Origin: Pelagibius sp028280305
GTDB taxonomy: Bacteria > Pseudomonadota > Alphaproteobacteria > Kiloniellales > Kiloniellaceae
NCBI RefSeq assembly: GCF_965233615.1
Contig: NZ_OZ247495.1
Length of the DNA: 64,000 nucleotides
Strand: one strand, 5' to 3'
Notes under the pieces: generated by a model
Told to the model about the DNA's origin: nothing
Database searches by the model: none
What the model saw: the letters and a program-made list of their open reading frames with translations, nothing else
Position numbers and translations under genes: made by a program
Shown here: in pieces, positions 33,711 to 43,689 of the stretch
How the letters are laid out: each line of letters starts with the position of its first letter
Position numbering within the stretch: the first letter of the stretch is position 1

Positions 33711-34612
33711 GCCGCCTTCCTGCCGGGACGGGTGTCGATGGCCTGCTGGATCAACGCGGTGATGCGCGCCCGCTCCTCCCCTTCCAGCGCGAGGCGCGGC
33801 GCACGGCAGGTCTCGCTGCCGTAACCGCACATGGCCTGGGCCAGCTTGATGTACTGAACAAGCTTGGTGTGGCAGTCGAGATGAAGCACCGGCATGAACC
33901 AACGATAGAGTTCGCGCGCCTCCGCGTAGCGGCCTTCGGTCGCCAGCGACCAGAGCTCCAGCGTTTCCTCGGGAAAAGCGTTGACCAGACCGGCAACGGT
34001 GCCGACGGCGCCCAGCATGGCCGATTCCAGCACCAGATCGTCGACCCCGCCGAAGAGCACGTAGCGCTCACCGCAGGCATTCACCAGGTCGGTCAGGCGG
34101 CGCGGGTCGTCGGAGGATTCCTTGATCGCCACCAGCATCGGTTCGTCGGCCAGTTCGGCGAACATCTCCGGCGTGATGTCGATGCCGTAGGTGACCGGAT
34201 TGTTGTAGCACATGACCGGCAAGGCGCTGGCCCGGGCCACGCTGCGGTAATGGGCCATGGTCTCCCGCGCATCCGATTTGTAAACCATTGCCGGCAGCAC
34301 CATCAGACCGTCGGCACCCAGCGCCTCGACATCTGCGGCAAAGCGGCAGGCAAGGGCCGTGGAGGTCTCCGCAACACCGGCGATCACCGGGACACGGCCG
34401 GCCGAGACTTCGACAGCGGCCTTCATGATGGCGCGCTTCTCGTCGGCCTCCAGGGAACAGTTCTCCCCGACCGTGCCCAGCATCACAAGGCCATGCACCC
34501 CGGCCCGGATCAGCATGTCCAGATGGGCTCTGGTGGCATCCATGTCCACCGCCTCGGCAGGGGTGAACTGGGTTGTCGCTGCGGGAAAGACGCCTTGCCA
34601 TTCAACGGACAT
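33707..34612 (-). CDS. Dihydrodipicolinate synthase family aldolase/lyase
   Basis: 301 residues. ATG 34612 lies 8 nt after AAGGAGGTG, one of the best ribosome-binding sites in the window. The Schiff-base lysine is AIKESSDD (about K164) and the catalytic tyrosine CYNNPVTYG (about Y136); GTVGENCSL is the GTTGE-type carboxylate loop. True DapA has GTTGES; V and N here, plus the lack of lysine-pathway neighbours, point to a catabolic paralogue. One plausible role is the hydroxyproline-pathway deaminase (1-pyrroline-4-hydroxy-2-carboxylate), as a hydroxyproline epimerase lies 22 kb away. That is a guess. Confidence 0.87.
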   Translation of the reverse strand: MSVEWQGVFPAATTQFTPAEAVDMDATRAHLDMLIRAGVHGLVMLGTVGENCSLEADEKRAIMKAAVEVSAGRVPVIAGVAETSTALACRFAADVEALGADGLMVLPAMVYKSDARETMAHYRSVARASALPVMCYNNPVTYGIDITPEMFAELADEPMLVAIKESSDDPRRLTDLVNACGERYVLFGGVDDLVLESAMLGAVGTVAGLVNAFPEETLELWSLATEGRYAEARELYRWFMPVLHLDCHTKLVQYIKLAQAMCGYGSETCRAPRLALEGEERARITALIQQAIDTRPGRKAA

Positions 34613-34774
34613 CGCTTGCACCTCCTTCAGAAAAACAAGACCCTGGCCATAGCACGCCGTGACGCCGCTGTCATGATCCTCGGGTTTCATGACCAACTGG
34701 AGCTTTGAGGAACAGGCGCTTTGCCAAGCAGAACTCTGCGAACGAACGAGGCCAAGTCAGGCTCTGTCCCCGGG

Positions 34775-35197
34775 ATGAAAAACCCGGGTCCAAGGCTGGC
34801 GGTTCTGGCCGTTGTCGTCCACGATGACAAGGTGCTGCTCGTGCGCCGCGCCAATCCGCCCCAGGCCGGCGCTTGGGGGTTTCCCGGCGGCAAGGTCGAA
34901 GCCGGGGAAACGGTGCTGGATGCCGCGCGGCGCGAACTCCACGAAGAAACCGGCTTGACCGGCGGCAATGCCCGCCTGCTTGAAGCCATCGATCTGATCG
35001 AGGGGCCGGAAAGAACGTCAGCCGGCGTCCATCACCTGATGATCGCGGTCCGGCTCGACTGGCTGACGGGCCAGCCTCAGCCCGCCGATGACGCCTTGGC
35101 GCTGTGCTGGGCGTCTCCGCACGCATTGCCCAAGCCGCTTTGCCGAGACGTCGCCCGTCTTGCCCAGGCGGTCACTGGACCTGGGAAAGTCCGATAA
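34775..35197 (+). CDS. NUDIX hydrolase
   Basis: 140 residues. The Nudix box (G-x5-E-x7-REUxEExGU) is complete: GGKVEAGETVLDAARRELHE followed by ETGLTGG. The rest (LAVLAVVVHDDKVLLVRRAN, GAWGFPGG) matches ADP-ribose-pyrophosphatase-like or MutT-like housecleaning enzymes. Start ATG 34775. No partner is nearby. Confidence 0.9.
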   Translation: MKNPGPRLAVLAVVVHDDKVLLVRRANPPQAGAWGFPGGKVEAGETVLDAARRELHEETGLTGGNARLLEAIDLIEGPERTSAGVHHLMIAVRLDWLTGQPQPADDALALCWASPHALPKPLCRDVARLAQAVTGPGKVR

Positions 35198-35266
35198 TAA
35201 CCGGCATCGAGTTAAACCCTGCGTTTGGCTTGACGCCGGCCCGATCCGGCGACATAAAGGGCTTCC

Positions 35267-35285
35267 AAATTGGTGATACCAAAAT
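35267..35285. promoter_or_regulatory. GntR/FadR-type operator upstream of the GntR regulator
   Basis: TTGGT (35270-35274) and ACCAA (35278-35282) are inverted around GAT, inside AAATTGGTGATACCAAAAT. It lies 107 bp before the regulator's ATG. The same motif with longer arms recurs at 45327 upstream of glcD, so the regulator probably controls itself and the glycolate operon. Confidence 0.72.
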
Positions 35286-35388
35286 GCCACTGGTCCTGAA
35301 CTTGCATCGGTCACCGCTGTAACAAAGCGGCGGATGCAAACCGGACAGGCAGGAGGCCGCAGAGCCAAACGCTCTGCAGTAGGAGCGA

Positions 35389-36171
35389 ATGGACCCAAGA
35401 TTTCAGGAAATACCCCGCGAGCGGGTCGCCGACCGGATCGCCAGCGAACTGCTGCGGCTGATATCCAGCGGTGAACTCGCCCCCGGTGAACGCTTGCCCG
35501 GCGAACGGCAGTTGGCGGACATGATGGGCGTCAGCCGGGTTTCCATCCGCGCGGCCCTCCAGCAACTGAAGGCGCAGGGCTTCGTCAATGCCGTGCAGGG
35601 TGGCGGCACCCGCATCACCGCGGCAGCCGACGAGCTTGATTCGGCGCTGGCGCGGCTCGTGCGCTCGAACCGCGACAACCTGCACGATCTGGCGGAAGTT
35701 CGCACCAACCTCGAGGTCTGGGCCGCCCGCCGCGCGGCGGAACGTGCGACGCCGGAGCAGCGCGCCGAGATCGACCGAACCTTCGTCACCATGACGTCCA
35801 AAGGCCGGCCGTCGCGCATGAAGGCGGAAGACGATCTGAACTTTCACATGGCCATTGCCAAGGCCTCGGGCTCGGCGGTGTATCTCCATCTTCTTTCCGT
35901 ACTGGGCGACGTGCTGGAGCAGATGCTGGCATTCAACCGCTACAGCCTTTGTGCGACGCCGAGCGATGATCAGCGCTTTGCGCAGCAGCACCGCGCCATC
36001 TGGTCGGCCATCAAGGCACGCGACGGCGATGCGGCGGCGGCAGCCATGAAGGACCATCTGACCACCGTGCTGTCGCGCTATGAGGAAGGTGCCCCTGCCG
36101 CGGACGAGCCGGCCGCAGGCTCCGCCACACGCAGCCCCGACGATCGCTCGCCGGGGTCCTCTCTTGGCTGA
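35389..36171 (+). CDS. GntR family (FCD) regulator, predicted glycolate regulator
   Basis: 260 residues. The winged helix is LAPGERLPGERQLADMMGVSRVSIRAALQQLKAQGFV, followed by an FCD domain with metal-binding DDLNFHMAIAKASG and AQQHRAIWSAI. It is like GlcC/LldR/PdhR-type FCD regulators that sense hydroxy acids. ATG 35389 follows AGGAG closely. It starts a plus-strand block with glycerate 2-kinase and pyruvate kinase. An operator of its kind lies upstream of itself and of glcD. The C-terminus has a proline/serine-rich low-complexity tail. Confidence 0.88.
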   Translation: MDPRFQEIPRERVADRIASELLRLISSGELAPGERLPGERQLADMMGVSRVSIRAALQQLKAQGFVNAVQGGGTRITAAADELDSALARLVRSNRDNLHDLAEVRTNLEVWAARRAAERATPEQRAEIDRTFVTMTSKGRPSRMKAEDDLNFHMAIAKASGSAVYLHLLSVLGDVLEQMLAFNRYSLCATPSDDQRFAQQHRAIWSAIKARDGDAAAAAMKDHLTTVLSRYEEGAPAADEPAAGSATRSPDDRSPGSSLG

Positions 36172-36234
36172 GCGACCCTATCCGGGCTTTCAAGACACCG
36201 GCAGACCCGCCACGCGGCCGACCGGACCGCTGTG

Positions 36235-37509
36235 ATGGCCGACAGCGAGGATACCGCGTTCCTGCGCCGACTATTCGACGCAGCCCTCGATGCCGCCGAT
36301 CCGGCAAAGGCGGTCCCCGGCTTCTTACCCAAACCGCCGAAGGGCCGCACCGTTGTCCTGGGCGCCGGCAAGGCCGGGGCCGCCATGGCCAAGGCGGTGG
36401 AGGAAAACTGGGAAGGGCCTCTGGAAGGCCTGGTGGTGACGCGCTACGACCACGGGGCGGACTGCCGACGCATTGAAGTGATCGAAGCGGCACACCCGGT
36501 TCCCAACGTCGCCGGGCGCGACGCCGCGAAACGCATTCTCGCCATGGCGCAGGGCCTCGGGGAAGACGATTTGCTGCTTTGCCTGATGTCCGGCGGCGGT
36601 TCGGCGCTCCTGGCCTTACCGGCCCCGGGCATCAGTCTGGAGGAAAAGCAGGCGGTCAACCGCGCCCTGCTGAAGTCCGGCGCCGCCATCGACGAGATGA
36701 ACTGTGTGCGCAAACACCTCTCCGCCATCAAGGGGGGCCGGCTGGCCGCCGCCGCCGCGCCGGCAAAAGTCGTTAGCCTGCTGATATCCGACGTACCGGG
36801 CGACGACCCGGCGGTTATTGCTTCGGGGCCCACGATTGCCGATCCGACAACCTTTGCCGATGCACGCGCCATTCTTGAGAAGTATGGGATCAGCGCACCG
36901 CCTTCCATATCGACACTGCTGTGGGAAGCATCGGAAGAGACGCCAAAGCCCGGTGACCCGCGTCTGGAACGGGCCGAAGCGGTGGTTGTCGCAAAGCCTC
37001 AAGCCTCCCTGGAAGCCGCTGCCGCCCTTGCCCGGGAGGCCGGCATAACCCCCGTGATCCTGGGCGATTCGATCGAAGGCGAAGCCCGCGAGGTTGCCCA
37101 GGTAATGGCGGGCATCGCCCGGCAGGTCGTCCAGTATGGCCAACCATTGCCGGCGCCCTGCGTGCTGCTGTCCGGCGGAGAGACGACCGTCACGGTGCGC
37201 GGCGCGGGCCGCGGCGGGCGCAACGCCGAGTTCCTGCTGGCACTGACCGTTGCCCTGGACGGCCTGCCCGGCGTTTTCAGTCTGGCCTGCGACACCGACG
37301 GCATTGACGGCAGCGAAGACAATGCCGGCGCGGTCGCAACCCCCGATACGCTGAGCCGCGCGACAGCGCTCGGCCTGGACGCAAAGGCTATGCTGGCGAA
37401 CAACGACGGTTACAGTTTCTTTGCAAAGTTGGACGACCTGATCGAAACCGGTCCGACGCGCACCAACGTGAATGACTTTCGCGCAATCCTGATCCGGCCT
37501 ATACAGTAG
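36235..37509 (+). CDS. Glycerate 2-kinase (MOFRL family)
   Basis: 424 residues. N-terminal VVLGAGKAGAAMAKAVEENW, the phosphate-binding LMSGGGSALL, SDVPGDDPAVIASGPT, and the C-terminal MOFRL motif (GETTVTVRGAGRGGRNAEFLLAL) are present. It phosphorylates D-glycerate to 2-phosphoglycerate, the exit from glyoxylate assimilation. ATG 36235; GTG 36232 directly upstream is a competing start. Followed 72 bp later by pyruvate kinase, together giving glycerate to pyruvate (with enolase elsewhere). Confidence 0.92.
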   Translation: MADSEDTAFLRRLFDAALDAADPAKAVPGFLPKPPKGRTVVLGAGKAGAAMAKAVEENWEGPLEGLVVTRYDHGADCRRIEVIEAAHPVPNVAGRDAAKRILAMAQGLGEDDLLLCLMSGGGSALLALPAPGISLEEKQAVNRALLKSGAAIDEMNCVRKHLSAIKGGRLAAAAAPAKVVSLLISDVPGDDPAVIASGPTIADPTTFADARAILEKYGISAPPSISTLLWEASEETPKPGDPRLERAEAVVVAKPQASLEAAAALAREAGITPVILGDSIEGEAREVAQVMAGIARQVVQYGQPLPAPCVLLSGGETTVTVRGAGRGGRNAEFLLALTVALDGLPGVFSLACDTDGIDGSEDNAGAVATPDTLSRATALGLDAKAMLANNDGYSFFAKLDDLIETGPTRTNVNDFRAILIRPIQ

Positions 37510-37581
37510 ACCCTTGCGAAAAGCGCCGTTCCGGCGCCGTGCAACTGGGCCGTCTTTTAATCTCTGGGTAAGATCCGCGTC

Positions 37582-39000
<1,419 letters not shown>

Positions 39001-39023
39001 GCCCCGGCGCCACAGGGAAGACC

Positions 39024-39428
39024 ATGCTGAGAACCGGCGCGCGACGATTGACGCAAACCTACCTGGAACTCGGCGATGACGGCGAAGTCACCGAGATCGC
39101 GCTGACGCCCGAGTTCTGGCCTCAGATAATGTCCGGCGAGCGCCGGCTGTCCGGTCGCCTGATGATGGCTGCCGCCATGACCGAAGACATGGGCCATTGG
39201 GAAATGCATCCGGCCGGTGACGAAGTTCTGGCGCTGCTGTCGGGACGGGTTACCGTCGTCCTGGAACAAGACGGGGACGATCAGGAGATCGATCTCGACG
39301 CCGGCGAAGTCTGTGTCGTACCGCGCGGCTGCTGGCATCGCGTCAAGGTTCGCGAGGCCGGTGAAATGATGTTCATAACAGCCGGCGAAGGCACCGCGCA
39401 CAAGCCGGTGAAAGCGGACGGGGACTAA
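39024..39428 (+). CDS. Cupin-domain protein
   Basis: 134 residues, one cupin barrel. Cupin motif 1 is approximated by HWEMHPAGDEVLALLSGRV (H, H, E) and motif 2 by GEVCVVPRGCWHRVKV (G, P, H). A metal site from three His and one Glu is plausible. Function is unknown; the position 24 bp after pyruvate kinase suggests co-transcription. ATG 39024 follows AGGGAAG. Confidence 0.85.
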   Translation: MLRTGARRLTQTYLELGDDGEVTEIALTPEFWPQIMSGERRLSGRLMMAAAMTEDMGHWEMHPAGDEVLALLSGRVTVVLEQDGDDQEIDLDAGEVCVVPRGCWHRVKVREAGEMMFITAGEGTAHKPVKADGD

Positions 39429-39982
39429 ATCTCCCGCTCGCGGATGCGCTTGCGCAGCGCCGCCGCGTTGACCGCCGCCGAGGCCAGGTGCGGATGGATC
39501 GCCAAGGCCTCCTCGAAGGCCTCCAAAGCGCGCTTTTCGTCTTCCAGGGCCACGTAGATCAGTCCGCGCCCCGAGAGCGCGCCGAAGTGACGCGGCTCCA
39601 GGCTCAGGGTCTTGGCAACATCAGCCAGGGATTGCTCGAAGTTGCCCATCAGATAGTGAACCGTCGCCCGCTTGTTCCAGCCTTCGGCGAAGTCGGGCGC
39701 AATGGCGACCATCTGCTCGAACTTTGCCAGCGCGCGGCGATAGTCACGCCGCGACATGGCCGCCACCCCGTCCTGCATAAGTGCACGAACGGCGCCGTCG
39801 TCCGACTGACCCCAGATCGACCAGATTGCCCCTTCCAGAGCCTGCGCCTCGGCTGCTCCCGGTGCTTGAAGAAGGCTGGAGAACAGTCCATCCAGCCGCG
39901 CATCGTTCTGATCCGCCGCCGCGGGAAGCGCAGCGAACAGGCTAAACAACACAGCAATCGCTTTTGACCAGAAAAGCCTCAT
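39425..39982 (-). CDS. Exported TPR-repeat protein
   Basis: 185 residues from ATG 39982; the longer frame has no support. The signal peptide is LFWSKAIAVLFSLFAALPAAAD. Three tetratricopeptide-like repeats follow (about 85-180): AAMSRRDYRRALAKFEQMVAIAP, GWNKRATVHYLMGNFEQSLA, and IYVALEDEKRALEAFEEALA. It is probably a periplasmic protein-interaction scaffold. It overlaps the cupin gene tail to tail by 4 bp. Confidence 0.85.
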   Translation of the reverse strand: MRLFWSKAIAVLFSLFAALPAAADQNDARLDGLFSSLLQAPGAAEAQALEGAIWSIWGQSDDGAVRALMQDGVAAMSRRDYRRALAKFEQMVAIAPDFAEGWNKRATVHYLMGNFEQSLADVAKTLSLEPRHFGALSGRGLIYVALEDEKRALEAFEEALAIHPHLASAAVNAAALRKRIREREI

Positions 39983-40068
39983 ATTCTGAAGTATGACTGA
40001 AAGTCCGGGGCCGCCATAGTGTCGGATCGCCGATTTGTATTCACGATTGTATGAAGGAACAAAGACCG

Positions 40069-41154
40069 ATGACCGCGGCGCGGTATTTCTCCAGCGACTA
40101 TTCCCAGGCACGCCGGCGTTTCGCCGAGGCCGCAGCCGCAGCAAATGCATCGATCACCAGCTACCAACATCCCGGAACCGGGCCCGAAGGCGAGAGCCTG
40201 TCAACCGAAGTCGCCTGGCTGGGCCCGGAGGACGCTGAGCGGGTTCTGCTTACCGTCTCAGGCACCCACGGCGCTGAGGGATTCTGCGGCTCCGGCGTTC
40301 AGACCGGCTGGTTCGAAAGCGGCTTGGCGGGCGAAATGCGGGATGACTTTGCCTATGTCGCCATTCATGCCATTAACCCTCATGGATTTGCCTGGCTGCG
40401 CCGGGTGACCGAAGACAACGTCGACCTCAACCGCAATTTCGTCGACTTCTCGACGCCGCTGCCGACCAACGACGGCTATGACGAACTGGCTGCTGCGCTC
40501 TGCCCGCCGACCTGGGACGATGCGACCATCGCCGAGACCCGTGAAGTCATCTATGCCTATAGCGATGCCCATGGCGCCGATGCCTTGCAGGCCGCCGTCT
40601 CCGCCGGCCAGTACAGCCATCCGGACGGGATTTTTTACGGCGGGAAGGCCGCCACCTGGTCACACCGCACGCTTAAAGAGATCTTCTTCCGCCATCTCTC
40701 CAGCGCCAAGGCCATCGCCGTGGTCGACTACCACACCGGGCTCGGCCCGCGCGGCCATGGCGAGCGCATCTGTCCCGCTTTTCCCGACTCACCCGGCCTC
40801 GCTCGGGTGCAGGAGTGGTATGGCGACGATCATACCTGCCCGGCCCTCGGCACTTCTTCCTCTGCCGACATACGCGGCTTCAACATGATCGGGATGGAGC
40901 AGGCCGCCCCCCATGCCGCGATCACGCCGCTCGCCTTGGAATACGGCACCCTGCCAATGGAAGAGGTGAAACTCGCCCTGCGCGCCGACAACTGGCTGCA
41001 CTTGCACGGCGACCTGGAGTCAGCCAAGGGCCGCAGCATCAAGGCGCAGGTGCGCGAGGCCTTCTATCAGGATGCCGACGACTGGAAACAGATGGTCTGG
41101 GACCGGGCCATCGAAACCCAACGCCTCGCCCTGGCCGGCCTGAACGGCGGCTAA
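40069..41154 (+). CDS. DUF2817 / M14-like zinc carboxypeptidase family protein
   Basis: About 361 residues. HGAEGFCGSG supplies the H-x-x-E zinc pair, AINPHGFAWLRRVTEDNVDLNRNF gives the M14 NRN motif, and VDYHTGLGPRGHGE holds the third histidine. A late Glu lies in LALEYGTLPMEEV. These are hydrolases of the carboxypeptidase fold; the substrate is unknown. ATG 40069 has AAGGAA about 10 nt upstream; ATG 40051 is an alternative. No signal peptide is seen. It is convergent with glcF, 6 bp away. Confidence 0.88.
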   Translation: MTAARYFSSDYSQARRRFAEAAAAANASITSYQHPGTGPEGESLSTEVAWLGPEDAERVLLTVSGTHGAEGFCGSGVQTGWFESGLAGEMRDDFAYVAIHAINPHGFAWLRRVTEDNVDLNRNFVDFSTPLPTNDGYDELAAALCPPTWDDATIAETREVIYAYSDAHGADALQAAVSAGQYSHPDGIFYGGKAATWSHRTLKEIFFRHLSSAKAIAVVDYHTGLGPRGHGERICPAFPDSPGLARVQEWYGDDHTCPALGTSSSADIRGFNMIGMEQAAPHAAITPLALEYGTLPMEEVKLALRADNWLHLHGDLESAKGRSIKAQVREAFYQDADDWKQMVWDRAIETQRLALAGLNGG

Positions 41155-41160
41155 GGACAG

Positions 41161-42456
41161 CTACTCGCCGGCGGCTAAAGCCCGCGGCTTCGGACCGCCG
41201 GTCGCCCAATCCAGCAGCTCGACGGTATGCACCACCGGGATCCCGGTGCCGCTGCCGATCTGGGTCATGCAACCGATGTTTCCGGTAGCGATGATATCCG
41301 GCTTTGTGCTTTCGATATTGCTGATCTTGCGCGCCTTGAGCTGGCCTGCGATTTCCGGCTGCATCAGGTTGTAGGTTCCCGCTGAACCGCAACACAGATG
41401 CCCCTCGGGAACGTCTTTCACGGCAAAACCGGCAGCGGTCAGCAGCGCCTTGGGTTCGCGCCGGATCTGTTGGCCGTGCTGCATGGAACAGGCTGAATGA
41501 TAGGCCACGGTCAGCTCCGCAGGCTCTTCAGCAGGCGGCAGCTTGAGACCGTCGAGAAACTCCGTCACGTCTTTGGTCAGCGCCGCTATCGTCTCTGCCG
41601 GTTCACGCCAGTCCGACTCCTCGCGCAGCATGAAGCCGTAGTCCTTGACGGTGGTACCGCAGCCCGAGGCGTTGATGATCACCGCGTCCAGCCCCTCGCC
41701 TTCCAGCTCGCGCTTCCAGGCGGCGATGTTGGCCTTGGCGCTTTTGAGCGCTGGCGGCTCCTTGCCCATGTGATGCACCAGGGCGCCGCAGCATCCGGCC
41801 CCCTTTGCCACTACGACCTCCACCCCATGGCGGGTGAGCAACCGTACCGTCGACTCGTTGATTTCCGGCGCCAGCACCTTTTGCGCGCAGCCGGTCATCA
41901 GGGCGACCCGGGCACGACGTTGCCCCTGGGCGGTAAAAACCTGGGGCCGGTCGACCTTGCTGGGCGGGCGCACCTCCGACGGGGCCATGGCCACCAGCCC
42001 TTTCAGGCGGCCCGGCATGATCCCGGCGAAGGGTTTGGCGAAATAGGCGCCGAGCAAGGCGAGACGGAAGCGCCAGGGGCTCGGCAGAACAAAGGCGAGT
42101 ATCCAGCGCAGCATCCGCTCCGACAGAGGACGGCGGTAGGTTTCCTCGATGTACTTACGCCCGTGATCGACAAGATGCATGTAGTGCACGCCGGAGGGAC
42201 AGGTCGTCATGCAGGAAAGACAGGAAAGACAGCGGTCGATGTGTTTGACGACTTTCGCCGTCGCCGGGCGCCCCTTCTCCAGCATGTCCTTCAGCAGGTA
42301 GATCCGCCCGCGCGGCGAATCGAGTTCGTCGCCCAACAAGGTGTAGGTCGGACAGGTCGCCGTGCAAAAGCCGCAGTGCACGCAGTTGCGCAGGATCTTT
42401 TCGGACTCCGCCGTATCCGGATCGGCGAGTTGGGCCAGGGTGAAATTCGTCTGCAT
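41161..42456 (-). CDS. glcF: Glycolate oxidase iron-sulfur subunit
   Basis: 431 residues. There are two ferredoxin-type 4Fe-4S motifs, CVHCGFCTATCP (about 25-36) and CLSCLSCMTTCP (about 76-87), then two CCG-domain cysteine clusters (GAGCCGALVHHMG and GHLCCGSAGTYN). It passes electrons from GlcD/GlcE to the respiratory chain. It is the last gene of the glcDEF operon, 3 bp after glcE. Confidence 0.95.
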   Translation of the reverse strand: MQTNFTLAQLADPDTAESEKILRNCVHCGFCTATCPTYTLLGDELDSPRGRIYLLKDMLEKGRPATAKVVKHIDRCLSCLSCMTTCPSGVHYMHLVDHGRKYIEETYRRPLSERMLRWILAFVLPSPWRFRLALLGAYFAKPFAGIMPGRLKGLVAMAPSEVRPPSKVDRPQVFTAQGQRRARVALMTGCAQKVLAPEINESTVRLLTRHGVEVVVAKGAGCCGALVHHMGKEPPALKSAKANIAAWKRELEGEGLDAVIINASGCGTTVKDYGFMLREESDWREPAETIAALTKDVTEFLDGLKLPPAEEPAELTVAYHSACSMQHGQQIRREPKALLTAAGFAVKDVPEGHLCCGSAGTYNLMQPEIAGQLKARKISNIESTKPDIIATGNIGCMTQIGSGTGIPVVHTVELLDWATGGPKPRALAAGE

Positions 42457-42459
42457 CGC

Positions 42460-43674
42460 CTAGAGCCCCGCGTACATGCGGCCGGGATTCAAAACACGGT
42501 TGGGATCGAAGCCGTCCTTCACCCGCGCCGTAAGCGCCGCCATGGCAGGCGCTTGCGGCTGGAACACGGCTTCGGCCGCCCGCACCTTTTGCGGCGCGCG
42601 AATCAGCGTCGCATGGCCGCCGTATTGCCCGAGAACGTCGCGGATGCGCTGTGCCCCGGCATCGCCCTCCGACGAGAGCGCGAGCCAGACCAGTCCGCCG
42701 CCCCAATCGTAGTAGGCCGCGCCCTGGCCGATGGCGGCGACCACCTCCGGGCCCGCGCTGGGCGCGACCGAGAGACGCCAGACCGCCCGCTCATCTTCTT
42801 GCCAAAGCGGCTGGACGTCCCGCAGTTCCCGCCAGAGGGTCAGGGAGTTCTGACTGTGCAGCTCTTCGGTCTGGCCGAGGTCTGCCAGTTCCCGGCGCAG
42901 GGCAGCGCAGCGGTATTCGACCGAGGGCCCCGGGCCTTCGACCCTAATGGCCGTCACCGCACCGCCGGCTTCGGCAACGTAGGAAACCGCCGAACCCGGC
43001 GACAGCGCCGCTGGCAGATGAGCGGCAGCGGAGACCTCATGCGGCGAGCCCAGGGCGCGGCTCATGGCCTTCATCGCCGTGGCGTCATCCAGACCAAGCA
43101 GCAGAACCGTGTAGGTCTTCTGCGGCCTCGGCAAAACCTTCAGGGTTACGTCGGTCATCACCGCCAAGGTGCCATAGGACCCGCAGAGCAGCTTGCAGAG
43201 ATCGTAGCCGGTCACGTTCTTCACCACGCGGCCGCCGGACTTGAAGATCTCGCCGCGCCCGGAAGCGGACTCGACGCCAAGAAAGTGATCGCGCGCGGCC
43301 CCCGCCTTGATGCGCCGCGGCCCGGAGAGGTTGCAGGCCAGCACGCCGCCGACGGAACCGCTGCCCGCCGTGCCCCCCAAAAGCGGCGACAGATCGGCGG
43401 GTTCGAAGGCAAGCATCTGGTTCTTCTCGTCTACGGCCGCCTCGATCTCGGCGATACTGGTGCCCGCCCGTGCCGAGAGCACAAGCTCTTCCGGCTCGTA
43501 AAGCGTGATCCCGGTGAGCTTTGAAAGATCCAGGCTGTGGGCGGCCTGGACCGGTCTTCCCAGGGCGCGCTTGCTGCCCCGGCCGATGACTTCCAGCGGC
43601 TGTTCTTCGGCGGCGGCCCAGGTAACCGCCTCAACCAACTGGTCGCGGTTTTCGATGCTGAAGGTCGATCCCAT
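42460..43674 (-). CDS. glcE: Glycolate oxidase FAD-binding subunit
   Basis: 404 residues with an FAD-type PCMH domain: LEVIGRGSKRALGRP and GGTAGSGSVGGVLACNLSGPRR. It is shorter than GlcD and lacks the C-terminal extension. With GlcD and GlcF it oxidises glycolate to glyoxylate at the membrane. It lies 15 bp after glcD in the operon. Confidence 0.94.
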   Translation of the reverse strand: MGSTFSIENRDQLVEAVTWAAAEEQPLEVIGRGSKRALGRPVQAAHSLDLSKLTGITLYEPEELVLSARAGTSIAEIEAAVDEKNQMLAFEPADLSPLLGGTAGSGSVGGVLACNLSGPRRIKAGAARDHFLGVESASGRGEIFKSGGRVVKNVTGYDLCKLLCGSYGTLAVMTDVTLKVLPRPQKTYTVLLLGLDDATAMKAMSRALGSPHEVSAAAHLPAALSPGSAVSYVAEAGGAVTAIRVEGPGPSVEYRCAALRRELADLGQTEELHSQNSLTLWRELRDVQPLWQEDERAVWRLSVAPSAGPEVVAAIGQGAAYYDWGGGLVWLALSSEGDAGAQRIRDVLGQYGGHATLIRAPQKVRAAEAVFQPQAPAMAALTARVKDGFDPNRVLNPGRMYAGL

Positions 43675-43689
43675 CGGCTGCGGTTCCCT

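Noticed and set aside
33707..34612. Biosynthetic DapA
   Set aside because: The carboxylate loop reads GTVGEN instead of GTTGES and no lysine-pathway gene is close, so a catabolic member is more likely.
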